Virus record (IMG/VR): IMGVR_UViG_3300044712_001664
Coordinates: 1 to 54,631 of that record
Length of the DNA stretch: 54,631 nucleotides
Direction: 5' to 3' (one strand)
Origin: a virus
The translations under genes were made by a program, and so were the position numbers. The notes beneath the pieces were generated by a model. The model saw only the letters and a program-made list of their open reading frames with translations, made no database searches and was not told where the DNA came from. How positions within the stretch are numbered: the stretch's first letter is position 1; every line of letters begins with the position of its first letter. Positions 37,161 to 47,154 of the stretch are shown here, in pieces.

Positions 37161-40037
37161 TTACCCCGGGCAAATGTTTCTAAGGTATACGCTGTTGATT
37201 ACGGTATTGTACTCTGTGCCGTCGTTACGAGTAATCCATGCATTGGTTATAACACTGCCGTAGTAGGTACCACTATAATTGCATGTGCCGTATCGATAAG
37301 GCAGTGATATGCGCAATTCATTATTGCCATTCGGATCAGATGTTGTTGTAGTGATTATTTCACCGGTTATCCTATCACCGCTGACATATGCAGTACCACT
37401 ACCGGTTTCTATGTCCCAATAATCACTGCTAGCCGCTCGCCACCGAGGTCCTTCCCAGAATGTAGCAATTGGCGAGACCATTACAAATACCATCTCGACA
37501 CGTATCTTATATGCATCATCGCGCCCACTGCTATTAGAAAATGTAACAACTATACCAGCATCAGCATACGCAATGTTAGGTTCCTGATTTGTAAAACTAT
37601 ACTCATAAGAAGACGTTACATGCAATGCACCATCACCATCAATCTCGTTTACAAAACTAACATAAGTATAAGTTGGATTGATGTGGCCGCGAATTTGACC
37701 GTAACCAGATTGGAATGTTGGTGTAGTAAAACCTGCTGGCTTCGCACGTACTCTATATCGTGCAACAGGCGTATTACCGGCAGGTACAAATACGCCGGTG
37801 CGCTGCGTAGGAACCACTGCATCGTCATTCGACGCCGTAGCAAGTCTAGCATCATTTACATCTGTAGCATACACTTCATATTGCACCTTGTCTAACGTTT
37901 CTTGCCAAACACCGCCAACCTTTTTGTAAAATAATCCGTTGATCTCGTACATAGAACGGTTGGTCCAGTTATTTGGGCGCAAAGTGCTAGGCAGTGCATT
38001 GCCTATTGTAGTTGTATCGGTAGGCAGTGTACCGGAGATCCATAAATTATATGGGCCGGTTGGACTATCAACAGTCAAACATTGCGTGTTTGGTGGTAAC
38101 GTAGGCGGCAGTACAACAGGCGGATGAATTGTCGGTATCCACGGTGGTAACCAACCGCCGCCAATTGGGTTAGGTGTACCACCACCGCCGATAATATTTG
38201 TTCTACCTGTTTTTGGCGGAATAACGGTTACACCCGGCGTACCAATTGTTTCTGCCTCGCATGATATTGATGTGCGCAGCGATCCGTTTTCTGGATCATA
38301 TTTGAACTCTACGCGGCGCGGCAACATCTTTTTGTTTGTGAACGCAATACCTCTAGGCGTATCACCAGTAGCAACTGTCAGTGTAACATATTGCCTTGGC
38401 GCAATGTCAATCATGCGATTGTTAGCAGTCATCGGAATGTCGATGGCCGGATATTCGTTAGACTCTTGCGCGTAAGCATGGCCGGATAATTGGTTTGCTT
38501 GAGTCTGACTGGCAAGCAATATATTTTCGACTTTGGTTATTTTGCCAAATCGCCCGAACACTGTGCCTGGTGCATTGCTAAAATAATAATCGGTTTCGGT
38601 AGTTCCAGTACCACTAAGATCAACCATCGATGTTTGAGCAATAGCACGGCGTGTTATCTTAATACCTTGCTCACCATCCCAATCAGGTTTAGTGATCGCC
38701 ATTACAATGGGTATTGACGCTCTATCGGCAGCTTCAAGATATTGCGTATCAATCTCAATGAACATTTGACCATATCTATTGCAAATAGGTTTGGCAAAAA
38801 TCTTTTGACCTGCAAATTGCAATTGACTCCATACGGAACTTAATGGCGAAATGATACCTGCACTAACGCGCGTATCGCCAGATAATGTAACATCTATTAC
38901 CATAGCAGTTGTTGAACGCCATAGTACAGAGTTCCAAAACACTTTGTCGGCGGTCAGTGCTTGGATAAACTTCCAATCAGTCGGTTGGCTGTACGTTTGT
39001 ATAAACCCGGCACCATATGCACTCATTATGCCAAGCCAATATTGCGGTCCACGCACAGCAAATTCTACGCTACCTAAATTCGGCCGCCAATCTACTGACT
39101 CTGAGTCCAACCACCCGATAGCAATAATGTTTTGATAACCAGCCTGAGGACCAATCGATGTTGCTATACCATCATAGTAATCAGTGGCAAACGCGATAAC
39201 CTTTATGCCATCGCGTATAACACTGCGCGCGGCGTTTTCATTCATTGTTACATTGAATGACCAACCGCCAGTTTCAGCGTCGCCAGTAAATGAACTGACA
39301 CTCGCACGATCTGGCAGGTGTGTATCATCGAATACAAAGACGCGGCGATAACCAACAGATGATTTGCCGGTTGCAGATGTAACAGTGCAGCCAATGCGAT
39401 ATTGCCCGGCAGCATTGTATGTAATGGTTGGCGTTGCAGTAGTCAACCCGGACGTCGCACTAGCACCAGGTGCAGTCCATACATAACCGGTTATGGTACT
39501 GCCTAACACCCAGCTACGACTCGCATCAGGTTGTAATGCGACTGTCGATCCACTCTTCCATAGCACAGCATCTGGACCAAGAACTGCGACAGGGTTCAAC
39601 TTTTCATTTTCATCATTGTACACCAAGTCGTAATCCATGTATACAACGGTGTCGCTAATTGTGCGCCAATGCCGTGGCCAAAGGTTGAACTCGTCAACCA
39701 CGGTAATGTACATATTATCGGCAAGCGGCAAGTTATCCATCATACCTGTATACAACACACTGCTTGTTGCGGCTTTGCGCACCCGAGCAGTACCAATATC
39801 ATATGCACCGGCAGTTGATCCAAAGTATATTGTCATGCCGGGCAATATATCAGTGTATGTACCTGTTGCAGTATCGTATGCAATCTCCGCAATTATGACA
39901 CCGGCGGTGAATGTTTGATTTGCGCGACACGTAAATACAGTAGCAGGGCGTTCGATCGCAAGCGAAATCCTGCTGTGTTGCGAATTTGCGCGCATTTTTA
40001 TTAATTCATCAGAGGTCATTGCTCTAGCAATTGTCAT
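37161..40037 (-). CDS. Tail tip / baseplate hub-like protein with PKD-like domain (958 aa)
   Basis: Begins MTIARAMTSDELIKMRANSQHSRISLAIERPATVFTCRANQ. Residues about 150-235 (DPSRSWVLGSTITGYVWT... region, APGASATSGLTTATPTITYNAAGQYRIGCTVTS) look like a PKD or Ig-like domain. A long beta-rich structural region and a Pro/Gly hinge (GGGGTPNPIGGGWLPPWIP) follow. Its place between the 128-aa tail protein and the fibre suggests tail tip assembly. Confidence 0.72.
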   Translation of the reverse strand: MTIARAMTSDELIKMRANSQHSRISLAIERPATVFTCRANQTFTAGVIIAEIAYDTATGTYTDILPGMTIYFGSTAGAYDIGTARVRKAATSSVLYTGMMDNLPLADNMYITVVDEFNLWPRHWRTISDTVVYMDYDLVYNDENEKLNPVAVLGPDAVLWKSGSTVALQPDASRSWVLGSTITGYVWTAPGASATSGLTTATPTITYNAAGQYRIGCTVTSATGKSSVGYRRVFVFDDTHLPDRASVSSFTGDAETGGWSFNVTMNENAARSVIRDGIKVIAFATDYYDGIATSIGPQAGYQNIIAIGWLDSESVDWRPNLGSVEFAVRGPQYWLGIMSAYGAGFIQTYSQPTDWKFIQALTADKVFWNSVLWRSTTAMVIDVTLSGDTRVSAGIISPLSSVWSQLQFAGQKIFAKPICNRYGQMFIEIDTQYLEAADRASIPIVMAITKPDWDGEQGIKITRRAIAQTSMVDLSGTGTTETDYYFSNAPGTVFGRFGKITKVENILLASQTQANQLSGHAYAQESNEYPAIDIPMTANNRMIDIAPRQYVTLTVATGDTPRGIAFTNKKMLPRRVEFKYDPENGSLRTSISCEAETIGTPGVTVIPPKTGRTNIIGGGGTPNPIGGGWLPPWIPTIHPPVVLPPTLPPNTQCLTVDSPTGPYNLWISGTLPTDTTTIGNALPSTLRPNNWTNRSMYEINGLFYKKVGGVWQETLDKVQYEVYATDVNDARLATASNDDAVVPTQRTGVFVPAGNTPVARYRVRAKPAGFTTPTFQSGYGQIRGHINPTYTYVSFVNEIDGDGALHVTSSYEYSFTNQEPNIAYADAGIVVTFSNSSGRDDAYKIRVEMVFVMVSPIATFWEGPRWRAASSDYWDIETGSGTAYVSGDRITGEIITTTTSDPNGNNELRISLPYRYGTCNYSGTYYGSVITNAWITRNDGTEYNTVINSVYLRNICPG

Positions 40038-40420
40038 GCTACATACTCCACCAAGGCGCGAAATTCTAGGTTGAAATCCAGAACCTTGTTGTTTGTTCGT
40101 TCAGGTTCTTCTGCCGGCCAAACCATAATCGCAGTATATGTTTTGTATGCACCGGTATTATCGCGCGTATTGATAAACACGCTAGCACTAAGTCCGGTAC
40201 AAAAAGATTTTAACTGCGTGTACTGCGCCTGCGTGATGAAATCCCAATGCCACCGTGTCGTCAACCAACCGAGTCCGCGCACCTGGCCATCGCCAAGCGT
40301 AACAGGACTCGTGAACTTTATCGGGTCGTGCTTAGGAGCAAACACCGGCACAGTCAATTCTTCGACATTGACCATGCCTTCGTACGTGGTACCAATTTTA
40401 TATTCATATACTGATGCCAT
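40034..40420 (-). CDS. Minor tail protein (128 aa)
   Basis: MASVYEYKIGTTYEGMVNVEELTVPVFAPKHDPIKFTSPVTLGDGQVRGLGWLTTRWHWDFITQAQYTQL. Beta-rich, with a pattern seen in small tail-tip proteins of siphophages. It lies between the tape measure and hub-like genes, overlapping the latter by 4 bases. The exact role is unassigned. Confidence 0.72.
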   Translation of the reverse strand: MASVYEYKIGTTYEGMVNVEELTVPVFAPKHDPIKFTSPVTLGDGQVRGLGWLTTRWHWDFITQAQYTQLKSFCTGLSASVFINTRDNTGAYKTYTAIMVWPAEEPERTNNKVLDFNLEFRALVEYVA

Positions 40421-40423
40421 GGT

Positions 40424-43400
40424 TTATGCTCCTAATGCCACTTCCAATGCTCTGATACCTTCTTCGCGCGCAGTGTTTCTGAACCAACGCTTTTCATCAG
40501 CGGACATTGAACTATCGAACCGGAAATTTTGATTGATGGTCGCATTACCAGAGCGTTGCATTGCCATAACATTGCTCTGCGTCAACTTGCCGCCGACTGC
40601 TTGTTCCATCATTTTGGTAGATGATGCTGTAAGCAGAAATTCATCGCCGGCTTCGCCTGCATGGTAGATGCCGTTGGTCAGATAACCGCCACCAGCTTTT
40701 TTCGGGTAATTAGGCAGCGATGAACTTATTGCGCCTGAATATGTTTCCAACCAACTCTTCAGGTCAAGTCCCATCGCAGTGTAGTAGTCCTGGCGCAATT
40801 TACGCTCGCCGAGTAATGCTGCGTTTAATTCGCGGATTTTGTCCGCAAAGTCGGTGCGCATCCGATTTAGTTCTTCGACATGCTGATCATCGAGTTCTTT
40901 TAGTTTATCTCTGCGATCATCCTCTGCTTGCTTCTTATCATCTTCGTATTGCTTCTGCAGTTCGGCACGCTTTTCTTCGATGTCCTTTAGTTTACGCGCG
41001 CGATCGATCTCTTTTTGCTTATCTTCATCTTGCAACTTCAGGTTGAAATCTTCCCACGCGCGTTGGCGCTCGATCGCAAATTCGTCTTCCATGTCTTTCA
41101 AACGAATGTTGAAATCCTCGTTTTTGCGCTTAGAGTCCTTAGCGTAGTTCGCTTCTTCTTCGGCCCGTGCTTTCTCATAATTGCGATGTTCTTCAAGCAG
41201 GCCGAATGCATCATTAGCGAATAGCAGATCTTGCACCTTAAGGTTATGATCAGCCTGCATTTCACGCATTTTCTGTTGATGATCTTCTTCATCGCGCTGT
41301 ACGTCAAGGTTATAATCGCGAGCAAGAATACTACGATCGCGATAATAATCCTCGTATGCACGGCGCTCTGACAAAGCGAATTCGGCTAAATCTTTTTGTC
41401 TAGCAGTCTTTGCATCCTTATCATCATCAGTTACTTGCGCCTTGATCTTCGCTTCTTCATCGTCGAGTTTCGCTAGATCATCTTTGTATTTCTTTTCCGC
41501 TTGCAGTGCAGCTTTATTGCCCTCTTTTATGATGTCGAGACGGCTTTTTTCGTATTGCTTATTGGCATCTTGCACTTGCTTTTGGTATTCGATATATGCA
41601 TTTATTGCATCTTCTTTGATATTATTACGTGCATCGTTTGTTTCTTGCTCTTCTTTAGCTTTGGTGTTTTCTTGTATTGCACCAGTTAGTACACCGGTAG
41701 TGTATACGATAAGTCTAGCACGTTCGTCACTACTACCGGTAAACCTGGCCAATCCACCTAAGACAAGCGAAAATAACTGGGCCGGTGATTGCTCTGCGTT
41801 ACGATCTTTACCGACTCCCTTCGCATATAAGTCATACGCGTATTTGGCACCAAGTGCAACAGCACCAGTTATCGCAGCACCAAGAAGGAAAGGCGTAACA
41901 ACCGCAACGACTGCACCAATAGACATGCCGCCAAGCAATCCACCGACCGCTGACGGTGCAGCTGCCGCCGCAATCTGTCCACCGGCTAGCGCTGTTTTAG
42001 CCATGGTACCTGTAACACCGCCAGCAGAAAGTGTTGCAGCAGCGGTTGCTGCACCAGCTTCAAGCGTTGCAGCGGCGGCAGCAGCGGCGGCTTCAGTCGT
42101 AGCACCCGCAGCAATTGCTGCCGCTTGTTCTTGTGTAACACGTACTGTTAATGCCGCTTGTTCTTCGGCAATACGGGCGGCTAAAGCGGCTTGCTCCGTT
42201 GCAAGTTTTAACGCAGTTGCTTCCGCCTGCGTCGTAAGACTAATGCCCAACCAGTTGGCAATCATCGGAATTGTACTCTGCAATGATGATACAATGGTCA
42301 TTGCAGAACCCAATGCAGTGATTGACCAACCGATGATCATGGCAGAAACAGTCGCGGTGCCGAGTACCTGTGAAAGGCCGGGATTGTTTTTGATCAATGT
42401 TGCAAATTCATTTACTAATTTTGTTACATCCTGCAACGCAGGTAACATCGACTCAGTGAGACTTTCACCCATCGACGCGATGGCTGTGTTAAGATCGTCC
42501 TGACCGCTTTGCCACGCAGAACTTGCTGCTTTTGCTTCACCAAAGGCCGATGCGAACGCCTCGATTGGCTGCATCATCTGGGTGGCAAATGTTGTTACAG
42601 TCTTACCAAAAAAACGTGTTTGGAACCCTGCAAAAGCATTACCGAATTCAGTTTTGACGCGTTTGTTTAATTTCTCAATCGCATCATTTTGATTTGGTAT
42701 CTTTTCTTTGCTACTCTCTGCTACAGCAGCTTTCGCTTTTTCCTGGACCTTAATCCATAATGTGATCTGCTGTGCAAGTTCCTTGTCGATATTTTGCGTT
42801 GTTTTAAGAACGTCGCCAACCGGCAAATTAAGCTGTTGCATCAGAGCATAAATCTCTTTGGCCCTTGCAACAACTTTCGGATCAAAAATCATCTGCCCTT
42901 CGGCTTCAATAGGTTTGCCGAATGGAATAGTTTTCTCTATGCCCGATGTTGTAAAATGCTTTACGTCACGATCATCTTCAAGTTTAGCTTCGGCTGCAGC
43001 AACAAGACGATTATACGTATCATAATATTTTTTAAGTGCATCAAGTTGATCTGTCGTTACAGCAGGTAAAAATTCCGGATTACCGTCCTTATCTTTTTTA
43101 CCAGTCGGCACTTTTACACGGATTGCTTCTTCGAAACTCTTGTTGAGTTGAAAAATCTGCTTTAGCAAGAATTGCCCACGTTGACGAATTTCAGCAGGTT
43201 GATGCGACAACCACTGCTTATATTTCGTCATTATCGATTCGCGTTCTTCGATCTCTTCTTCCTCTTCTGTTTTGCCTTTGGGCATAACTGGAGGACCGTA
43301 TGGATCGAAGGTACCGGCGACAGTTGTGCCGCGCTCTTTTGCAGACTTTTTAGCATTCGCTTCGGCTTTTGCTATCCGCTCGTTATCTTTCCGCTTCTGC

Positions 43401-45229
43401 TCCATAGCAACATCGACTTTTGCGATTGTACTGTCGACGTTCTGCTTCGCCGCAGCTTCATCGCTAATTGCCTGTTGCAATTCTTTTATTTTATTCTCAA
43501 GCGTCGCAGCAGTTTCGGCTCGATGTACTTTGGCTCTGTCACGAGCAGCTTCAGACAGTGTACCCGGCTGTTCCTCTTCCTTTTTCAATGCAACGTCATA
43601 AGCTTCGAATGACCGACGTAAGTCTTCGACTTCTTGTTCGGTTTGTTTTACAAACTCGGATGCAGTTTGAGCAGCAAGTTTGGCTTTATCGATACCATCT
43701 TGCCAAGCTTCTTCATCAGACATACCAGCTAATTCAGGACGACCTGTTGGACCTGGTGAAACAGTGGTAGTTGCGTCAGGCGCATTTGCACGTGTAGCAC
43801 GGTCTTCAGCTGAAGGCGCTTTTTGCGCAGTGACATCTTGCCTGACGGCCGCTAATTCCGCTTGCGATGCTTCGGCTTGCGCTTTAAGATCAGCCGCCGT
43901 TTGTTCTTTTAATGCAATTGCTTCTTGTTGAAGACGGATAACCTCTTCTTCGTGCTGTTTTGCTTGTTCAGCGATGCGCCGGCGTTGTCGATCGACCTCG
44001 GCTTCAAGATCGCGGATTTGCTTCGTTGCTTGTTCTGGCGTTATGTCTAACGTCGCAGGTGGCTGTTCTACACCCCGTATCGGTTTTTCACCACCAGGGC
44101 GTGCAGGTTCGTTCCACCGACGACCAAACGTTTGTTGATTTTCTTCTTGGTGCCGCGCAATTAATTGCTGTGTATTATAACGGTCAGCGGGAAACGGCGT
44201 TCCTACTGGTTGTTGTTTTAACCATTCCTCGTCGGCTTTCGCTTGTTCGAGTTCTTTTTTCTGCCGTGCTTCGCGCTCAGTAGTTGTTTCGTGTTGTACC
44301 TTGCGGAGTTCTTCTGCGCGCTGTTCCTGCCGCTCTTGCGCGGCTTTAGCTTCCGCGGTTAATCGTTGAGCTTCTTCTGGTGTAATTTCGCCGAAAGGAA
44401 TTGGGTCAACGTTTTCAAAATCTAGCGGCAAATCTTTTGCAGCTTGTTCGGCTTTATTTGCCACCGCTTGTTTTAAAATTTCAGCGACCTGATCTGCTTC
44501 GGCCGGAACTTCTTCTTGAAATGCTTTGCCGACTTCTTGCAAACCAGCTCTAACGCTATCAGTTAATCCACTAACAACTTCCTGTTTTTGCCGTTCAATT
44601 TCTTCGTCAAGTTGCGCATCAAGTGCGTCGCGCGCCGAACTTTCTTCTGGCAACGTATCGCGCAAAGCATCCGCATCGTTCTCAGACCGCGCAGACATTT
44701 TGCGTTTGCGACCTTCTTCGCCGGCATGCGCAATTGCTTCGTCGATGCGTTTATCGATATCTTGTTCTTGGGCAACTAATCGAGCTTGATCGAGCAGTTC
44801 AGCCTGACTACGACGTCGAACGTCTTCATCTGTCTGTTGATTTATGCCATGACCAGGTAATGGATTTTTAATTGCACTAGCAGCAATGCGCGCATTTTTA
44901 ATATCTTCAACAAGACCATTTATGATACTTGTTAGTAACTCACTTGTATCACCAGCAACGCGCTGTTCCGCTGCCGTCCGCAATCGCAACAATGCAGACA
45001 GTTCACTATACACCTTACTAGCTTTTTGCGCTTGAATGCTGGCCGACTCTTCATATCGCTTCTGTGAAACAGGTCGACCAGCTTCTTGCGCCGCTTTTGC
45101 TTTTTCTTCAAAACGTTTTTGTTCAACGTTAAATTTTGCTAATTTAGAAATAAGAGCATCGATAGCAGCATTACTTACTGATATACCTACGTCTAGTTGG
45201 ACTTTCAGATCTTTTCTATCCGGTGCCAT
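40424..45229 (-). CDS. Tape measure protein (1601 aa)
   Basis: Longest gene. The N-terminal 600 residues are extremely helical with Glu/Lys/Gln/Ala repeats. A hydrophobic central region (about 950-1150) contains membrane-like helices and Ala-rich repeats (AAAAAAATLEAGAATAAATLSAGG). Another coiled coil is near 1250-1500. This is typical of the tape measure, which sets tail length and may enter the host membrane. At about 1.5 angstrom per residue the tail would be near 240 nm, a rule-of-thumb estimate. It follows the frameshift gene pair as usual. Confidence 0.95.
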   Translation of the reverse strand: MAPDRKDLKVQLDVGISVSNAAIDALISKLAKFNVEQKRFEEKAKAAQEAGRPVSQKRYEESASIQAQKASKVYSELSALLRLRTAAEQRVAGDTSELLTSIINGLVEDIKNARIAASAIKNPLPGHGINQQTDEDVRRRSQAELLDQARLVAQEQDIDKRIDEAIAHAGEEGRKRKMSARSENDADALRDTLPEESSARDALDAQLDEEIERQKQEVVSGLTDSVRAGLQEVGKAFQEEVPAEADQVAEILKQAVANKAEQAAKDLPLDFENVDPIPFGEITPEEAQRLTAEAKAAQERQEQRAEELRKVQHETTTEREARQKKELEQAKADEEWLKQQPVGTPFPADRYNTQQLIARHQEENQQTFGRRWNEPARPGGEKPIRGVEQPPATLDITPEQATKQIRDLEAEVDRQRRRIAEQAKQHEEEVIRLQQEAIALKEQTAADLKAQAEASQAELAAVRQDVTAQKAPSAEDRATRANAPDATTTVSPGPTGRPELAGMSDEEAWQDGIDKAKLAAQTASEFVKQTEQEVEDLRRSFEAYDVALKKEEEQPGTLSEAARDRAKVHRAETAATLENKIKELQQAISDEAAAKQNVDSTIAKVDVAMEQKRKDNERIAKAEANAKKSAKERGTTVAGTFDPYGPPVMPKGKTEEEEEIEERESIMTKYKQWLSHQPAEIRQRGQFLLKQIFQLNKSFEEAIRVKVPTGKKDKDGNPEFLPAVTTDQLDALKKYYDTYNRLVAAAEAKLEDDRDVKHFTTSGIEKTIPFGKPIEAEGQMIFDPKVVARAKEIYALMQQLNLPVGDVLKTTQNIDKELAQQITLWIKVQEKAKAAVAESSKEKIPNQNDAIEKLNKRVKTEFGNAFAGFQTRFFGKTVTTFATQMMQPIEAFASAFGEAKAASSAWQSGQDDLNTAIASMGESLTESMLPALQDVTKLVNEFATLIKNNPGLSQVLGTATVSAMIIGWSITALGSAMTIVSSLQSTIPMIANWLGISLTTQAEATALKLATEQAALAARIAEEQAALTVRVTQEQAAAIAAGATTEAAAAAAAATLEAGAATAAATLSAGGVTGTMAKTALAGGQIAAAAAPSAVGGLLGGMSIGAVVAVVTPFLLGAAITGAVALGAKYAYDLYAKGVGKDRNAEQSPAQLFSLVLGGLARFTGSSDERARLIVYTTGVLTGAIQENTKAKEEQETNDARNNIKEDAINAYIEYQKQVQDANKQYEKSRLDIIKEGNKAALQAEKKYKDDLAKLDDEEAKIKAQVTDDDKDAKTARQKDLAEFALSERRAYEDYYRDRSILARDYNLDVQRDEEDHQQKMREMQADHNLKVQDLLFANDAFGLLEEHRNYEKARAEEEANYAKDSKRKNEDFNIRLKDMEDEFAIERQRAWEDFNLKLQDEDKQKEIDRARKLKDIEEKRAELQKQYEDDKKQAEDDRRDKLKELDDQHVEELNRMRTDFADKIRELNAALLGERKLRQDYYTAMGLDLKSWLETYSGAISSSLPNYPKKAGGGYLTNGIYHAGEAGDEFLLTASSTKMMEQAVGGKLTQSNVMAMQRSGNATINQNFRFDSSMSADEKRWFRNTAREEGIRALEVALGA

Positions 45230-45829
45230 CCTGCTGCTCCTTCAATTCATTGTACTCAGCTTCAATTACCATTAAATCATCAATGACCCAAGAGGGTTGT
45301 TCCATAAATCCACCGCTATATGGAAGAACTGACTTTTCGAAAAATCTCCAAACAAGCCAGTTCCTCCACGATACTTCAAGGTTTTCGATATGCGGTATGT
45401 GTTCTTCGCGGCGGGCAATATCTTCTTCGGTTGGTTTTATTAACCGAATAAGTTTGCGGGTTAACTCTTCTCTTTTTTTTCGTCGGCATCCGGGTCGTCA
45501 ACCGGGCGATCCGCCGGCTTCATCGACTGATCGCGCCACGCAGGAATAAGGTCCCAAACAGCGCTAACCCAGCGATCAACAAAATCGCCGGGCAGTTGCA
45601 TAAATTCTTCAAATGTTGGTTTAACGAACCCGTGGAATTCGACAGTCGCTGCGATGGCGTCTGGGTAAAAGACGATGCGCATGATATTTTCGTCTTCATC
45701 GTCACTGATGGCGGCGATAGCAGCAGCTTTGGCACGAGCATGACGCATCCGTGCGATGGCCGTTTCTTCACCGACCACCACACGGATGTCCAAATTGTCA
45801 GGATGCAGTGAGACTACCTTGGTCTCCAT
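45216..45829 (-). CDS. Tail assembly chaperone, -1 frameshift product (gpGT-like, about 204 aa)
   Basis: At the run of eight A on the minus strand (45480-45473) a -1 slip after GAA AAA AAA joins the G frame to a second open frame: REELTRKLIRLIKPTEEDIARREEHIP..., ending at TAG 45218-45216, 14 bases into the tape measure gene. The extension has no start of its own and continues cleanly, which is the lambda G/GT layout. The T part binds the tape measure. Confidence 0.85.
45461..45829 (-). CDS. Tail assembly chaperone, short product (gpG-like, 122 aa)
   Basis: METKVVSLHPDNLDIRVVVGEETAIARMRHARAKAAAIAAISDDEDEN..., ending DADEKKEKS. Position between major tail protein and tape measure and the A-run near its stop identify it as the G-type chaperone. 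It wraps the tape measure during tail assembly. Confidence 0.85.
   Translation of the reverse strand: METKVVSLHPDNLDIRVVVGEETAIARMRHARAKAAAIAAISDDEDENIMRIVFYPDAIAATVEFHGFVKPTFEEFMQLPGDFVDRWVSAVWDLIPAWRDQSMKPADRPVDDPDADEKKEKS
45473..45480 (-). promoter_or_regulatory. Programmed -1 frameshift site (A8)
   Basis: Minus-strand sequence GACG-AAAAAAAA-GAGAAGAG. The A-run lets both tRNAs re-pair after a -1 slip. The zero-frame stop TAA comes four codons later. No strong stimulator stem is obvious; an internal Shine-Dalgarno-like GAAGAG lies after, not before, the site. Confidence 0.75.
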
Positions 45830-45847
45830 GATAAACTCCAGGCGAGA

Positions 45848-46672
45848 TTAGTTGGTCTCGTACCAAACAACCAGAGTGCCGGTAGTCGGCGCGGTTGTGT
45901 AAGTGAGAGTTTGGGTGGTGGCGGTGGTCGCAGTGGACACGGTACCGGTACCAGCAGTGTTGACCAACCAGGATTTAATCTTGGCGGGAGCGGACGCAGC
46001 CACGGGCAAGGTGAATACGGTGGTCGTATTGTCAGCCACGAATGCAACCAGTTTCGGTTTCTTCTCGGCGTCGCCGCGGAAACCTTGGGCGCGCACAGCA
46101 TTTTCGACGCTGGTCGAGAGTTTGACACCCCACGGATACTGGTTGATGTACGCCGGGCGAATGGTGTACGTGCGCTCTTCGGCTTTGTCTTCGAACCCGG
46201 CCTCGCGGGGGATGACGAAACAACGGGGGAAGAGGCGAAGCTGCCAAACGCGCTTGCCGTAGGTGGAACTGGCTTCATCAGTATCGATGGCCTGGCGGTA
46301 CGCCAACAGCGCAACCTGCGCTTCATCGCCACGACGATTGGTACCGATCGGGAACAGGGCGGACTCACCGACAGTGACCAGGTTGACATCGCTGATCATG
46401 CTGTCCAATGCATCGGACTGCTTGCCAACCATCAATTCGCCGCTGATCGGTTCCTGCGGGGGCAGGGTATCGAGAGCAAATACGGAATCATCACCGGTAT
46501 GAACGATCTGCCGCGGCTCGGGATCGTTCAAGGTCAAAGTCTTTGCACCGGAGATCTGAATGCCTTCGTACGCAGCAGTACCGGAAGCATAGATGATGCC
46601 GTTCTCATCCAACTTCAGGACCTGCGCATGACGAAAACCAACACCAGAACTAACACCAGAGGGAGCAGCCAT
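45848..46672 (-). CDS. Major tail (tube) protein (274 aa)
   Basis: MAAPSGVSSGVGFRHAQVLKLDENGIIYASGTAAYEGIQISGAKTLTLNDPEPRQIVHTGDD is a beta-rich opening typical of siphophage tail tube subunits. The C-terminal 70 residues (ADNTTTVFTLPVAASAPAKIKSWLVNTAGTGTVSTATTATTQTLTYTTAPTTGTLVVWYETN) look like an added Ig-like decoration domain. Location just upstream of the chaperone pair supports the call. Confidence 0.85.
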   Translation of the reverse strand: MAAPSGVSSGVGFRHAQVLKLDENGIIYASGTAAYEGIQISGAKTLTLNDPEPRQIVHTGDDSVFALDTLPPQEPISGELMVGKQSDALDSMISDVNLVTVGESALFPIGTNRRGDEAQVALLAYRQAIDTDEASSTYGKRVWQLRLFPRCFVIPREAGFEDKAEERTYTIRPAYINQYPWGVKLSTSVENAVRAQGFRGDAEKKPKLVAFVADNTTTVFTLPVAASAPAKIKSWLVNTAGTGTVSTATTATTQTLTYTTAPTTGTLVVWYETN

Positions 46673-46680
46673 TTTTTACC

Positions 46681-47154
46681 TCATTCATAATCTACATAAT
46701 CGATTGGTGCGACTTCAATAACCTGCAACTTGAATTCGACACCCCAATATACGCCTTGCGGAGCAGAGGGCGTGCCAGGCCATATCATCTTTTTTGGCCC
46801 GGAGTCACTAAGCAAGATGGTCTTTTGGACGCCCGCTAAATCACTAAGGCTGGGTCGAGCAATAAAATATTTCGACACAGTGTCGATCCACGGTTCTACA
46901 GATGACTCACTTTCACCCTCCTCACCTTCTGCTACAGGTTTTACCAACAACCACATCAGATATGTACGCGTTATGTAAACATCATCACTGCCAAGAGGGT
47001 CGTAGTCGTTAACACCTTCGCGTACAAAGTTCAAAAACAAAGGCAAGTCGGCAGCTACAATATTGCTTTTGGGCAACTGCGCATACGCCTTGTTGATGCC
47101 AGGAATTTTTTCCTGCAAGGTTTTGATGCGTAAACGCACAGATTGGATGCTCAT
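46681..47154 (-). CDS. Tail terminator / neck protein candidate (157 aa)
   Basis: MSIQSVRLRIKTLQEKIPGINKAYAQLPKSNIVAADLPLFLNFVREG. Size and place between the connector and the major tail protein match the tail terminator slot. No specific motif. It overlaps the connector gene by 4 bases. Confidence 0.65.
   Translation of the reverse strand: MSIQSVRLRIKTLQEKIPGINKAYAQLPKSNIVAADLPLFLNFVREGVNDYDPLGSDDVYITRTYLMWLLVKPVAEGEEGESESSVEPWIDTVSKYFIARPSLSDLAGVQKTILLSDSGPKKMIWPGTPSAPQGVYWGVEFKLQVIEVAPIDYVDYE

Noticed and set aside
41442-42503. Long rightward frame of 353 codons opposite the tape measure gene
   Set aside because: It is an antisense shadow: Ser/Ala/Cys-rich translation of the opposite strand of an Ala/Lys/Glu-rich coiled-coil gene, without a ribosome site.
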